Positions 1 to 31,052 of a DNA stretch of 64,000 bases are shown one piece after another. Below the pieces are notes generated by a model. That model saw only the letters and a program-made list of their open reading frames with translations. It had not been told where the DNA came from and made no database searches. The DNA comes from Thunnus maccoyii (Eukaryota > Chordata > Actinopteri > Scombriformes > Scombridae): assembly GCF_910596095.1 (NCBI RefSeq), contig NC_056550.1, forward strand, positions 14,540,501 to 14,604,500, given 5' to 3'. The position numbers and the translations under genes are program-made. How positions within the stretch are numbered: the stretch's first letter is position 1; the number at the start of each line of letters is the position of its first letter.

Positions 1-1193
1 AATTGTTACTTTCTGGCTATATTGCATTGTAGGTGGTTTATATCCTGATCTGTGAGTCTGGTTTTAGATACACTATAACTCTGTAAAGGTCCTTTTTGTC
101 AGAGGCCTGATTGTACTTAACAATGCTCCAAAACATTTAATTAACAGACACATACTATAGCTACAGTTAACATTGGTTGGAGCACCCGACCTAACACAGA
201 CTGGAGTGCATACCAGCTACAGTTAAATGAAGACATATTTTTTTAATGTACAATAATAAAAGTGTTACATTTTCTTTGCGGCACTGAGCCTTGATAAATA
301 TTCCATACTGAGATGCATCAAGATCAATGAACAAACACAATCTTAGTATAAAAAAAATAGAATTTAATGTGCAAGTCATTAACTTCACTTTGACACCCTT
401 GAAAAGTTCATATACATGAGCGTTCTGCAGCCTGACCTCTAAACTCATATTTGACTAGATAATCAAATGAGGCTAAAATTACCTACAGTATTCAGATGCT
501 TACCTGAACACCCTTTGGAACAGCCCACTCTTACCGAGTCAGCACGATAAAGTCTTGATTGACAAAAAGAGAAGCAGTCTAGCAGCATTAACTGGAATCA
601 AGCACATTTAGCATAGTTAATTTTAAAGATCTGTACCCATACAGCACAGTGATATTTTTAAAAAAAAGGCACATTGGCCACATTAAATGATTTATCATCA
701 ATGATCCAAATTCTGAATCGGTCTATACAAAAATATACATACAGTATCTGTGCAGTGAACAGGCTCACTGAGAAATACAACATTGCACAATAAAACTACC
801 CAAGTGTTCAATAACATCCACACAATGTTTCCCACAATAGAGGCCAGAGATTTTTGGGACAAACACTATTTTGGACATGCCATTATAAAATAATAATAAA
901 AAAATTCTCTTTGCTCAGTCCAGCTACAAGATAATGTCCAACAACGCCATGTTGGATATCTGACCTCTTCAAGGCAGAGACAGACTTGTGGACGGTTCTG
1001 TCGGGGAACATTTTAACCCAGGTGAGCAGAAGGCACTTAATTCAGGGTGCAGCTGCTATGCTAGGCAGTGGATCCCAGGCACTGCAGGCCTGGTCCTCAC
1101 CAGCACACGGCACAGCAACTGAGCCCCACTTGGTGTCCACTCTTTAAGGCAATGCTCCCCGTCTGTGCTGGGTCCACCTGACTCTGGTCCGGT
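1..1193 (-). other. Probable ERN1 3' UTR / downstream flank
   Basis: No further coding signal is seen 3' of the ERN1 stop. The segment is AT-rich toward the window edge. Minus-strand ATTAAA-type signals occur (for example at 242-247 and 362-367), but no convincing single polyadenylation site can be chosen, so the transcript end is unresolved. Confidence 0.45.
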
Positions 1194-21727
<20,534 letters not shown>

Positions 21728-22230
21728 GTTTTCTGGTCTTAAACCGGGATAGACAGTTGGTCCGGACGGCTGTAGACTACATAGAAAACGCGATTTGGCT
21801 CACGACCAGATGTTACGAAATTTTTATAAACGTTGAAACATTAATGGCAGTAGTGGCGAGCACAACGTTAGATCCGCTTCTTCCTGAAATGAGAAATGTG
21901 GGGGTTGGACTTTGGGATAGATATCCACACGAGTGGAGGAGGGGAGATGTAGAGTCAGTATGAACCAATGAGAAAAGGTTCATCCGCACCGGATGTGGTA
22001 TAAAACACATCCGGGGGACATTTTCTGCAGCAGTGTCCACCCCTAGGAAGCATGCTCTCTGTAGTTAAACCAGTCTTACTCGAAATATTTGCATTTAACA
22101 TGTCCATATCAAAATATTTGCATTTAACACGTCTGAAAATCTTAACGTGCATAATTTCCAGTAATTATAATGATAGATGACTTGATTTCGCTGATAAATT
22201 GTCGGTTTGAGGAAACACATGTCTGAGTAG
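21728..22230. promoter_or_regulatory. Divergent promoter of ERN1 (minus) and the snoRNA host gene (plus)
   Basis: Only about 540 bases separate the ERN1 ATG (21727) from the first donor of the plus-strand host gene (22266), so the two transcripts must share a promoter. The interval has a CCAAT motif at 21964-21968, an inverted pair of ETS-type sites (21989-22014) and a TATA-like TATAAAA at 21999-22005. I searched by eye for an ER-stress element (CCAAT-N9-CCACG) and did not find an intact one. Transcription start sites cannot be fixed from sequence alone. Confidence 0.65.
21989..22014. promoter_or_regulatory. Inverted pair of ETS-type sites around a TATA-like motif
   Basis: CCGGATGTG (21989-21997) and its exact reverse complement CACATCCGG (22006-22014) are separated by eight bases containing TATAAAA. 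CCGGATGT fits the ETS-family (GABP-like) binding consensus with a GGAT core. Symmetric placement between two divergent transcripts fits a shared promoter. Confidence 0.55.
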
Positions 22231-22481
22231 TGTGACTAGGCCGCATGGGGCGAGGGAAATGTGGAGGTAAGGTTGAATTTTTTTTATAACATGAAATAGT
22301 GAATGCAAGACGTTATCTTCCTCCTAACTTTAATTTTGTACTGTACACAGGCCCAGTGATGGAAATGGGATTATTCTAAGTTTTTTGAAGTGGTTGAATA
22401 CCCACACGTGGACAGAGGGTGGTGTACTTTCCACTGCATGACAGTAAGTATCTTAAAATGGTTGTATTCTCTTTTCTTTGG

Positions 22482-22552
22482 TTCATTAATGATGATATAC
22501 GTGCGTTAGACTTCTGATGTCAAAATGAAGCCAACATTCAGTCTGACTTGAC
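22482..22552 (+). ncRNA. snord104: Box C/D snoRNA, SNORD104 copy 1 (intron 2 of host)
   Basis: C box ATGATGA at 22489-22495, D' box CTGA at 22514-22517, D box CTGA at 22543-22546, and a short closing stem with GGT upstream and ACC downstream. The guide before D', GCGTTAGACTT, is complementary to the conserved 28S rRNA segment AGUCUAAC. By the D+5 rule it selects the C of AGUC, the position equivalent to human 28S C1327 and yeast C663, the known SNORD104/snR58 target. The guide before the D box is not recognised. Confidence 0.88.
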
Positions 22553-22713
22553 CCACCATGACCAGTCTGGTGTGTGTGTTAGAATAATTTTTTAAAAAAA
22601 AAGCTCACTGAGACTTTGTATTTCTCTGCAGGAACTGAATTTTGTGTGGATGGATCCCCTGGAGAAACAAAATAGTAAGTGTCCTATGAGAGTCATCTGC
22701 AAATGTCTTTTAA

Positions 22714-22788
22714 TGGTTATGAATGATGACTATAATGCGTTAGACTTCTGATTCAATGTTGAAGACAATTTTACCTCTGACATGACCC
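22714..22788 (+). ncRNA. snord104: Box C/D snoRNA, SNORD104 copy 2 (intron 3 of host)
   Basis: C box ATGATGA at 22723-22729, D' box CTGA at 22748-22751, D box CTGA at 22777-22780. The terminal stem is clear: GGTTATG before the C box pairs with CATGACC after the D box (six Watson-Crick pairs and one G-U). The D' guide GCGTTAGACTT is identical to copy 1. The D-side half differs between the copies, so only the rRNA-targeting half is conserved, as expected under selection. Confidence 0.9.
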
Positions 22789-22975
22789 ACATACAGAAAT
22801 ATTTGATAAGTTATGTTTAAATAAGTGAATTAAAAGTTGTTTTTCTTCTGCAGGGACGCCTGTGAAATGGACGTGGCCACTGTAAAGGTGACATCATGGC
22901 TCATTAATTAACATTCCTTCATGTTCCTTTTATACTTATTTTGAACTGATGAATAAAGCTTTTGTCAACAAGCTT

Positions 22976-23424
22976 ACAGAGTGTTGTTGTTCACTTATTT
23001 CCACTTACTTTACATGTTTTGGTATGTTAATTTAGGCACTATACTTAAAACCTGATTGGCATTTCCCATGGTCACACAGGTCAAGATTAGTGCAAGATCA
23101 TACCAAGTCTTGTCATAACTGGGGTTTCTTGGCAATTTTCCTAAGTCTCTCTTTTAAAGCAAGACACAGAATATGAATGCAGTTCAGAACAATAACTTTT
23201 TTCTGTTTAAATTGCTCAGACATTTTGAAGAAGGATTTAGCATCTTAATTCAGTCTGCAGAGCTGCTGTGAACTAGAAACTATAGCCCAACAGATATTTC
23301 CTGTTTGATATCTGTATAACTATTTGACAGTCACATACATCTGATAGTATATTGACCAATATTCATTTTGAAAAGTAATGTTATTTTATGGTACACATGG
23401 ATGATAAGCACAAAGACGCACAAA
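22976..23424. other. Short convergent intergenic spacer
   Basis: About 450 bases between the plus-strand host gene end and the likely TEX2 transcript end. No gene, repeat or structured element recognised. Confidence 0.6.
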
Positions 23425-25205
23425 TCCTCTCCAAGCAAAAGGTTTTATTGATCCACAACGATCAGAACCATAACATTCTGTGACATCACTGAACACGACA
23501 GCAATGTTCTGATATTTTCGTCACTGCGCAAATGAACAACACCAAAACCCGTGAAAACAAAAGGGCATGTCTTAATCGACACAGTAATGGCACAAAGACA
23601 TTTTCTCTCTATACTCAACTGATGCAACGAATGTGGCGGCTCACTATGGAGGAATGTTCGATTATTTTAAAGGCACTTTCTGCCTCATACACTTTGCCAA
23701 CACACATATTTGAACGTAACACAAGTAAAGTTAAAAGTCACCTGTAAAGCAGCTGGGTGTCTTGGCAGATCACAAATTTGCTGTTTGCTCTAGTTATTGG
23801 TTTTATTTCTCGTGTACAGTACAGAAAGAACAGCAAATCAATAAATAATTCAACAAAGAAAAAATAGCATTCATTAGCTGTATGTCTGCTGACAACATTA
23901 AATAATATGGCTAATATCCGGTATGTTATTTATTGAAATAAAACAGGAAGAATGGGTATGTTTCCTGCTCCTTGATGTCTTGCTGTGTTCACAAAAGGGT
24001 TTCAGTCACTCACTCCCTGCAAAAGTATCTCTGTCTTATGAATTTCCAGCTACAATTATACAAACACCGGCTGTGCTCGAGTGGCCTCACTAGATAATTA
24101 ACCGATTGCTTATTTGTCACTGTTAAGCACGTACAGTACCCTTCAAACAGGACTGAAAGATTGCTTTGGCAATAAAAACAAAAAATTATTACTCTTCAAC
24201 TCTGAATATAACATGAAAAGAAGTCTTGAAGCATGTTGCTTAGAAGCATGTCATCAGTGAATGAGCTATTCCTTGCACAGCTAAGGAGCTGCATTCTTAT
24301 TTATACATTCATCAGACCTAGGCAATGTTTAGCTGCTGTGTTTGCAGATATATTTTAATTCATACAACCCCTCTAAAGTCAGTTTTAGTACTACTCCCTA
24401 CCACACAAAGCACATGGGCTGTACATTATGATAGTGTCCATCCAGCAGTCGGTGGGATGTTCAACAGATTTCAACTAATCTAGTATCTTCAATGGACACA
24501 GTGCCGTTGATCTGTTTGCATATAAGTGCCAGGCAGCAGTGTGGATGGGTGATAGACGAGAGAATTTCCCTGTGAAATGTGTATTAATAGACGCAGGGGC
24601 TTTCAGCAAAATCATCTCCAAATTTTAGGTTATGCCTTCAAATGTTCACTCACTCAGACATACACACTCTTCATCAGTGGCCTCAGAGTTCCCGCAGCAA
24701 CAATAAACCACTCCATTAGAAAGGTCACACAAAATGTATACACTGTACAACTCTCATGTTTGGTGCAGCTGTACATCACAGGTATTATGGTTCTGGTTGA
24801 ATTAGATGGCTATTTACTGATCCATCACCTCACACACAAGCATTTGTCTCACAGTCTCAGCATGCCCCGTGTATTGTGTTTCATCAGAGAATGAATCCAA
24901 ATATTAAATGTCACATAAATAAAACCATTTGACTAGAAGACAATCTATAAGTCAGAGTTCTCTTCCATTCTCCCGCTTTTAGTGGCCACAGAATGATTAC
25001 GAGCTCGCCAACACTTCCAAGTGTTGAGAGCGCACTTCATGAGCTGCCACAGTCTGGTGCAACAATGGGGCAGGAATATGGGTAAAAATATCGGAGAGTT
25101 GGCCCGGAACCATTGCTGCACCTGTGGTTTCTGAGGGGAGGCGGGGACTTGTCATATTGCCATGGTGATAATATGTCCATCAACGTACGCTTTCAACAGC
25201 AGTCT
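23425..25205 (-). other. Probable TEX2 3' UTR
   Basis: Follows the TEX2 stop codon (25208-25206) without any recognisable coding or repeat sequence. Extent inferred from the distal AATAAA at 23449-23444. Confidence 0.55.
23444..23449 (-). terminator. Candidate TEX2 polyadenylation signal
   Basis: AATAAA on the minus strand, the most distal such signal before the convergent snoRNA host gene. It would give a 3' UTR of about 1.8 kb. Other minus-strand AATAAA hexamers lie upstream (near 23789 and 23929), so alternative ends are possible. Confidence 0.5.
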
Positions 25206-28200
25206 TCACATGTCAGAGACCTCAGACTCCTCAGGTTCTGGGTCCTTCAAGGCATCATTTGTCACAGTAACCAAGTTGGCATTTGAACGCGTGTCCATGG
25301 CAGAGTGCATTATGGGTAGCCATACGTCATCCATGTTTGGCATTACAAATATTTTCTGTGGGAGGACAAGCACATTATGAAAGGCAAACAAGGAAACAAG
25401 CAAATCATTTTAATTTCAACGAAAAAGAGGAGGAGAACACTGAAATACTCCCATTTAAAAGTTATTGAGTGTCTAGTAGAGAAACTTTGAAGTAGCCAAA
25501 ACTTAATTAATATGCTTTTTTTAACTAAAAATATACCAAATCAAGACAGAGCCATGAGGTTATATCTGTTAACAAGAACTGGGGAGAAAAAGACCTGAAA
25601 TACATCATCCACTGTTCATCCAACTCTGCACTGTTATGCTTTGAAAGCTTGAGCTCGGCATTTGTGGAAAGCCAGATGTATACATTCGCTCACAACTGAC
25701 AACAGTGAGCTCTGCAGCACTGTATTTTACTGGAGGCAGGGTTTAGGGGGGTGGTACATAATAATAACCCACAGAGGAGTCAGGCAGGGATAAATGTAGA
25801 TCTGTGGTAGACCTGACAGGGACACTTTGCTGCAGTAGTTTGAAGGTGAGCCTCAGGGCAGTTATCTACCAGCAAGCGTATCATTACTTTGGCTATATAT
25901 GAGGGATGGGAGAGCCACAGGCACACTGCTTTGAAGTGCATGTTGGTGGGCAACCATAAATTAATCCCAAAGTCCTCTTTTATTGCCTAAAATTTCACCC
26001 TAAAACGTCTGGGGGGGCATTCCCTTTGTCCTTGCTGAGCAAACTTTTGGCCTCAGTTAAAATTTCTAAACCTTACAGAAGTTATTAAACACCCTGAATT
26101 TGACATAAGCTACAAATTCTATTGACAATATAAATAAATTGTACTTATGACTAAACATAAGCATACACAGTTTCCTGTTTTTCTCACAGCATACCTGGAA
26201 CTCCTGGTCTAGTTTCTTTTCAATCCACTCCGTCACATGAACTAGAGTGACCTCCCTCTCACCCAGTTTAGGCCGTGCTTTCAGCTCCAGATGAGGCGGA
26301 CTCCGGAAACCATACCTGACCACCAACAGTAAAGATTTATGGTAATAATTATATAACATCTCACAAGCTGAATTGCAGTCTGGTTTCTCCTGTAGGCTGG
26401 GCTCATGAAAACATGCAACAGGGTTTGTCCATTCTGGTGATTATTATTACTACAAGATTCATATTAGGTTTTTAAGGTGCACAAAGTGGTTTTAATACTC
26501 CACATCTTTAATGAAAATATATACCTTTGTGCCCTCATTTTCTTACATGTTAAGTATATTCAGTTCAGTGGTGATTAACTTTCTATTTTTCATTGCAAGC
26601 ATGTCTGTATTTGCCCAGCAGAGGGTGCAGTGTTATATTCTCAAGCAAGGACTCCCATACATACACTGACTACATCCTACAGTCTTCAATGTACTCCTCC
26701 CTGGAAGTGAACGTACCATATCCTGTCCGTAGGGGGAGGTGGGATGTTGACAGCCAGCGTCCCGCGGCACTCTTGCACCTCCACAGTGAGCAGCAGAGGT
26801 GTGTTGGACATCTCCTCCATCTTCTTCTTAATGAACTCCGTCTCTGTGGCCTTCTGGAAGTACTTCGACTTGGCTATCTTGTCCACAAAGCGCATGATCT
26901 TGCTGGGTCTGTGGCCTCCCACATAGCTACGTGAGCAGAGAGGGAGGATGGAAATGAAGGAGTGAGGGGGGGGGGGGGTGGGTAGTGAGTAGTGAGTCAG
27001 GTTCATAATTTATTCACAACAGCATCTCCTGCTACTCAGCACCCACGATGGAGGGGAGTGACCGGGTGCTACATTAAATCAGCAGTGAGCTCTCAAACGT
27101 GTGGGACTGAGTGGGTGGGTAGGCGGGTGGGTGGACTGAAAGGGCAGAACATTCTGCTTCAACACATCAGTTGTTTCTGCCCATTTTCGATACAGATATG
27201 TGCTGATGTTGTAAAAGAGATATTTGCTCACCCCTCGCCTCCAGGGAGAATGGCTTTGTCACTGAGGAGTTCTGGGGGATCTTCCTCATCCGATGAGCCA
27301 GCACTAGATGATTCCTCATCGCTGTCTGCCAGACAGTATGTCCGTGGCCTGGGCCTGTCACACACACAAATGCACACTTGCTGTTGCAAAGTCATGGCCT
27401 AATGACTTTGCACAGAACCATCAACAATCATAACTAATTTCCATTAAAGGTATCCATGCTGATGAAATCACAGGAAATTAATCTCCACAGATTCGCTCAA
27501 GAAAATAAATTCCAATCCAGAACAAATTGTATTGTTTCAGTGTCAATGACAGGCATCTATTCCCAAACTCACCATTCATTTGACAAATCCACAGTGGTAA
27601 GCATCCAGAGAGAGGATTAGAGTGTAAAGAGGAGGGGGGAAGAGCCAACAGAAAAAGGGTAGGAATTGTGAAAAAAACAGACGTGACAAGCTCCTAATGC
27701 AAATCTACCCAATTAACATCCAGCTCAGAGCTGTTTGTTTAGCAAAAAAAAAGCTAATCCTTCAAACATCTTATTTTGGCCCACTCACTGAGAATGTAGA
27801 GTAAGACAATAACAAAAACAAACACAGAGAAGTAAAGACAATCTGTGAAGGATCACTCTCAAAATCTTTAAGACATTTTAAAATCACTTAGTTTCATAAG
27901 CTTCATTAGGAAATTTAAAAAGCAGAAATTCACAAATGTTATTGAAAGCCTCACCACTCTTTCCCGTGCTCCCCGAGCCCCTCGCCCTCCTTTCCCAGAC
28001 GCGCCAGGTTCATCTTGGTCTCTAGTGTCATGAGGAAGGAGCCCGTGTAAGAGATCTCCAGATCAAACCACAGACCTGGGCACAAAGTATCAGACAGACA
28101 CAGAGGCATATTATGTTCCTATATTAAAATAGTAATTTATACCCCCATCAACACCACATTAGACACAAAAAGCTGCAGCTCATTAAATGACCAACTGTGA

Positions 28201-31052
28201 AGGCTATTTCTGTGAATTAACAAGAATCTCCTGCCTAGTGTCTAATTGCTGTGAGCTCCCCTGCAGAGCTGGCAGGAAGGGGACCTATCCTCTAGCAAAA
28301 AGTGAAAAGGTCAGCTCTGGGGCAGCGGTGCCTCCTCATTGGCTGAGTTCATCGGGCCTCTTCCTGTTTACACATCAAACTTCGATTCCCCTGCTGTTTG
28401 TTCAATGGATCCTGACCTCCGCAACTAATGTTGTCTATTATTCCTCTGCCTCACTCTCCCTCGTCCTCCATTTTCCACTTTTCATAAATGCATATTGATT
28501 TGTATGTGTGTGGCAGCAGTGTCAAAGAGAAGCTAAATAACAGCATTAAGTCAGACCATGTTACGTCAGTGTCTAACTGTATCTGTCTAGAATTAGACAC
28601 ACAGGAGGGAGACACAGTCTGAAATGCCTAATTCATATTGGAGGACAAATCAAGTGTCAACATATCTGCAACGCTGACATATGCATGTGTGTGCTTCTAA
28701 ATAAAGGTGGGAGATATAACACCACTATATTATATGAGACAAGATATTGCCTTGAATCAAGGTTACTGTAATATATAGCTTACATGTTCCAGGCCTAATA
28801 GGTTAAGTATATTAAAGTGAATTTACTGAAGTGTCTGACTGTTGTAGCCCAACGCTTTTATGTACTTGGCCACATGAATGCTTTTCTCATACACTATCAT
28901 CACCCAACCCTATTTTATCAAATATTACAGGAAGCCACCGATAATTATGCTCAAAACAAATGATAATTATGCTAATCATGCCCAGCTTTACTCCTACATA
29001 AGCTTGTGTGAATTTAATAGCTCATGCTGCATTTGTGACCCTGTACAATGTAAACAATCAAATCATGTCTTCCCAGTAGCAGTGTCAGGAAGTGTCAGAG
29101 TGTCACTCTCCTCATCATCATCATCATCACAAGAGCATAGAAATATCCACAAGATATGAAATTACAGAATATGTTTGGTGATATTCTATATTTTTCTTAT
29201 TGTCCACAAATCCAATGAAAAGACCAAAACCAGCAAAGGACTGTTTCTACTAACATGTATTTCTGTGTAGTCAAAGCTTGATATAGCTTATTTCTCTGCT
29301 ATAGAGCTCTATTGTCCAAAAATGATGAAATACATCTCAACAGGCAACATGGTTGCACTGGGTGACATGTTCCTTCTGTGCCATGAATGTGAGCACTGTA
29401 GTTAATGTTGAGTCTATCCCATATACACCATCTTGTTGCTGTAAACACTTGCAAGAGCAAATCTGCTTAAAATAGTTCCCAACAAATAGTAATGACACTC
29501 AGCCCCAATGCGCTTGGGGGGGAGTGTCACAGACAGAGCAAGGAAGTCATAAAGTATTGAGAGGAGGACTAAAACAATGACATTTTTGGTCTTTACATGG
29601 GATTCCTTGACAAGGAAACAATAAAGAATATTGCATGTTACTGCAATATTGCATTGTTATTATCAAAATACATGCACCCTATTCAGTTCATGCAGCTTTA
29701 CAGCACAGCACTTCTGGAGATGCCATTCCCCCAGGACTAATTATGTGCCAGAATCAACGGATGATGCTTTGTGAGTATATATCTGTGGGTGTATAGGTTC
29801 AGACAGAACACATTAATGAGCATTGCAGACTCAGCTGTGGAAATGTGGCTGACAGGGGAATGACTCATGACTGGTTGCTACGACTGAACAGCAAAGGGTA
29901 ATACCTTGTCAATGCTTTTTATTGTTATATGTGAGATAAAAGTAGACTGAACTGTCTTTGGACAAAACCGGAATATTTTAAAAATTGAACAATATAAAAT
30001 GACAACCTGCTCATAAAATCAATAGAAATTATGGGAAAAAATAGGAAGCTTACACAAAATCTCATCCCTTGCTCTGCTCTCTGCTACAAAGCAACATTAA
30101 TGGCTAAAACATCCCTCCTACAACCTGCACCCCCCCTTTTCCTCCTCTTCAGCTTCTCTTCTCACCCTGAACCAGTCACCTCAGTAAGAATTAATATGCC
30201 CCACATCTCTGTATTGTCTCTCTGTGTTGAACCAGTCCCTTTGCTGGGGCTCAAGGCAGGCAGCAAGCAGGGTGAGTCAGTGTCTCAGTAATGGATGAGG
30301 GGGACCCAAGACGTGAAGTTTAATTACTGTGGCTTAATAGAGCGAGGCTCACAGAGGAGAGAGGGAGAGGGGGGTTGGAGGTTGGGGTAAATGTTTTAAT
30401 CCAGAGAGAGGAGAAGCAGAGCAAGGGGAAGATGGAGGAATAGTAGCAATGGTAGAGACGGAGGAGATGGATAGATTGAAAGGAAAAGAAAAGTGAGAGC
30501 ATGTCTTGCTATTCTGTCAGAAATGCAAGAGGGAGCACTGATAAATAGCCTGGCTAAGAATGGAAGAAAGAGGAGAGCAGAGGAAGAAGAATACGACTGA
30601 TGGCTGCAAAAATAATAAGTCTATTGGAGCAGACCACCAAGAACACCCTGTGAAAAACATGACATACCTAGTGAAGTTTCTCTTCCTACCTTGGTGGTCC
30701 ACAGAGGGTTTGGAGGCATGGAGGATCTTAGGAATGGAAAAGCCCATGTCTAGCTCTGTCAAAGTCAGCTCATTCATAAAATATGGCAGCTGAAACAGAC
30801 AGTTTAAAAATATTTAGGCCTCACAACTAAGACAAAAGAAGACATGAAATACAATCAACAGAGACACAAAATTGCCTCAGGGACTGATTCCACTAGAACA
30901 CTACCCACCCTGATCTTACTGAGCTTCATTTGGATCTTTTTGGAGACCACATTGGCCCAGTACTTCTCTCCCAGGAAGTCCCAGAATATCCTTCCCAGAA
31001 AAGCGTTGACCCACGCCTCAGGCTCCGCAGTCTCTTCTGAACTCCTGCGTAT
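25206..31052 (-). CDS. tex2: TEX2 exons coding the SMP lipid-transfer domain and C-terminus
   Basis: Seven exons encode residues 869-1190. The SMP domain begins at AWVNAFLGRIFWDFLGEKYW and continues through KKIQMKLSKIRLPYFMNEL, LTLTELDMGFSIPKIL, GLWFDLEISYTGSFLMTLET, YVGGHRPSKIMRFVDKIAKS and EVQECRGTLAVNIPPPPTD to VTEWIEKKLDQEFQ. An acidic insert (ADSDEESSSAG) sits in one loop, as in human. The last exon carries KIFVMPNMDDVWLPIMHSAM and a short acidic tail ending VSDM. The domain is complete, so lipid transfer should be intact. Confidence 0.96.

Larger units (their letters stand above)
22200..22975 (+). ncRNA. snhg25-like: Spliced snoRNA host gene, SNHG25-like
   Basis: Four short exons with consensus junctions: exon 1 ends 22266 (GGAG|GTAAGG); exon 2 22351-22443; exon 3 22632-22674; exon 4 from 22854. 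A polyadenylation signal AATAAA lies at 22952-22957. Acceptors are CTGTACACAG, TTTCTCTGCAG and TTCTTCTGCAG. The joined exons have no meaningful reading frame. Introns 2 and 3 each contain one box C/D snoRNA, with the D box 85 and 73 bases upstream of the acceptor, the spacing normal for intron-encoded C/D snoRNAs. In human the SNORD104 host SNHG25 sits between ERN1 and TEX2, exactly this position. The 5' end is not determined. I did not see the H/ACA snoRNA that accompanies SNORD104 in human. Confidence 0.78.

Noticed and set aside
21728..22230. ER-stress response element in the ERN1 promoter
   Set aside because: A CCAAT is present but the required CCACG at the fixed nine-base spacing is not.
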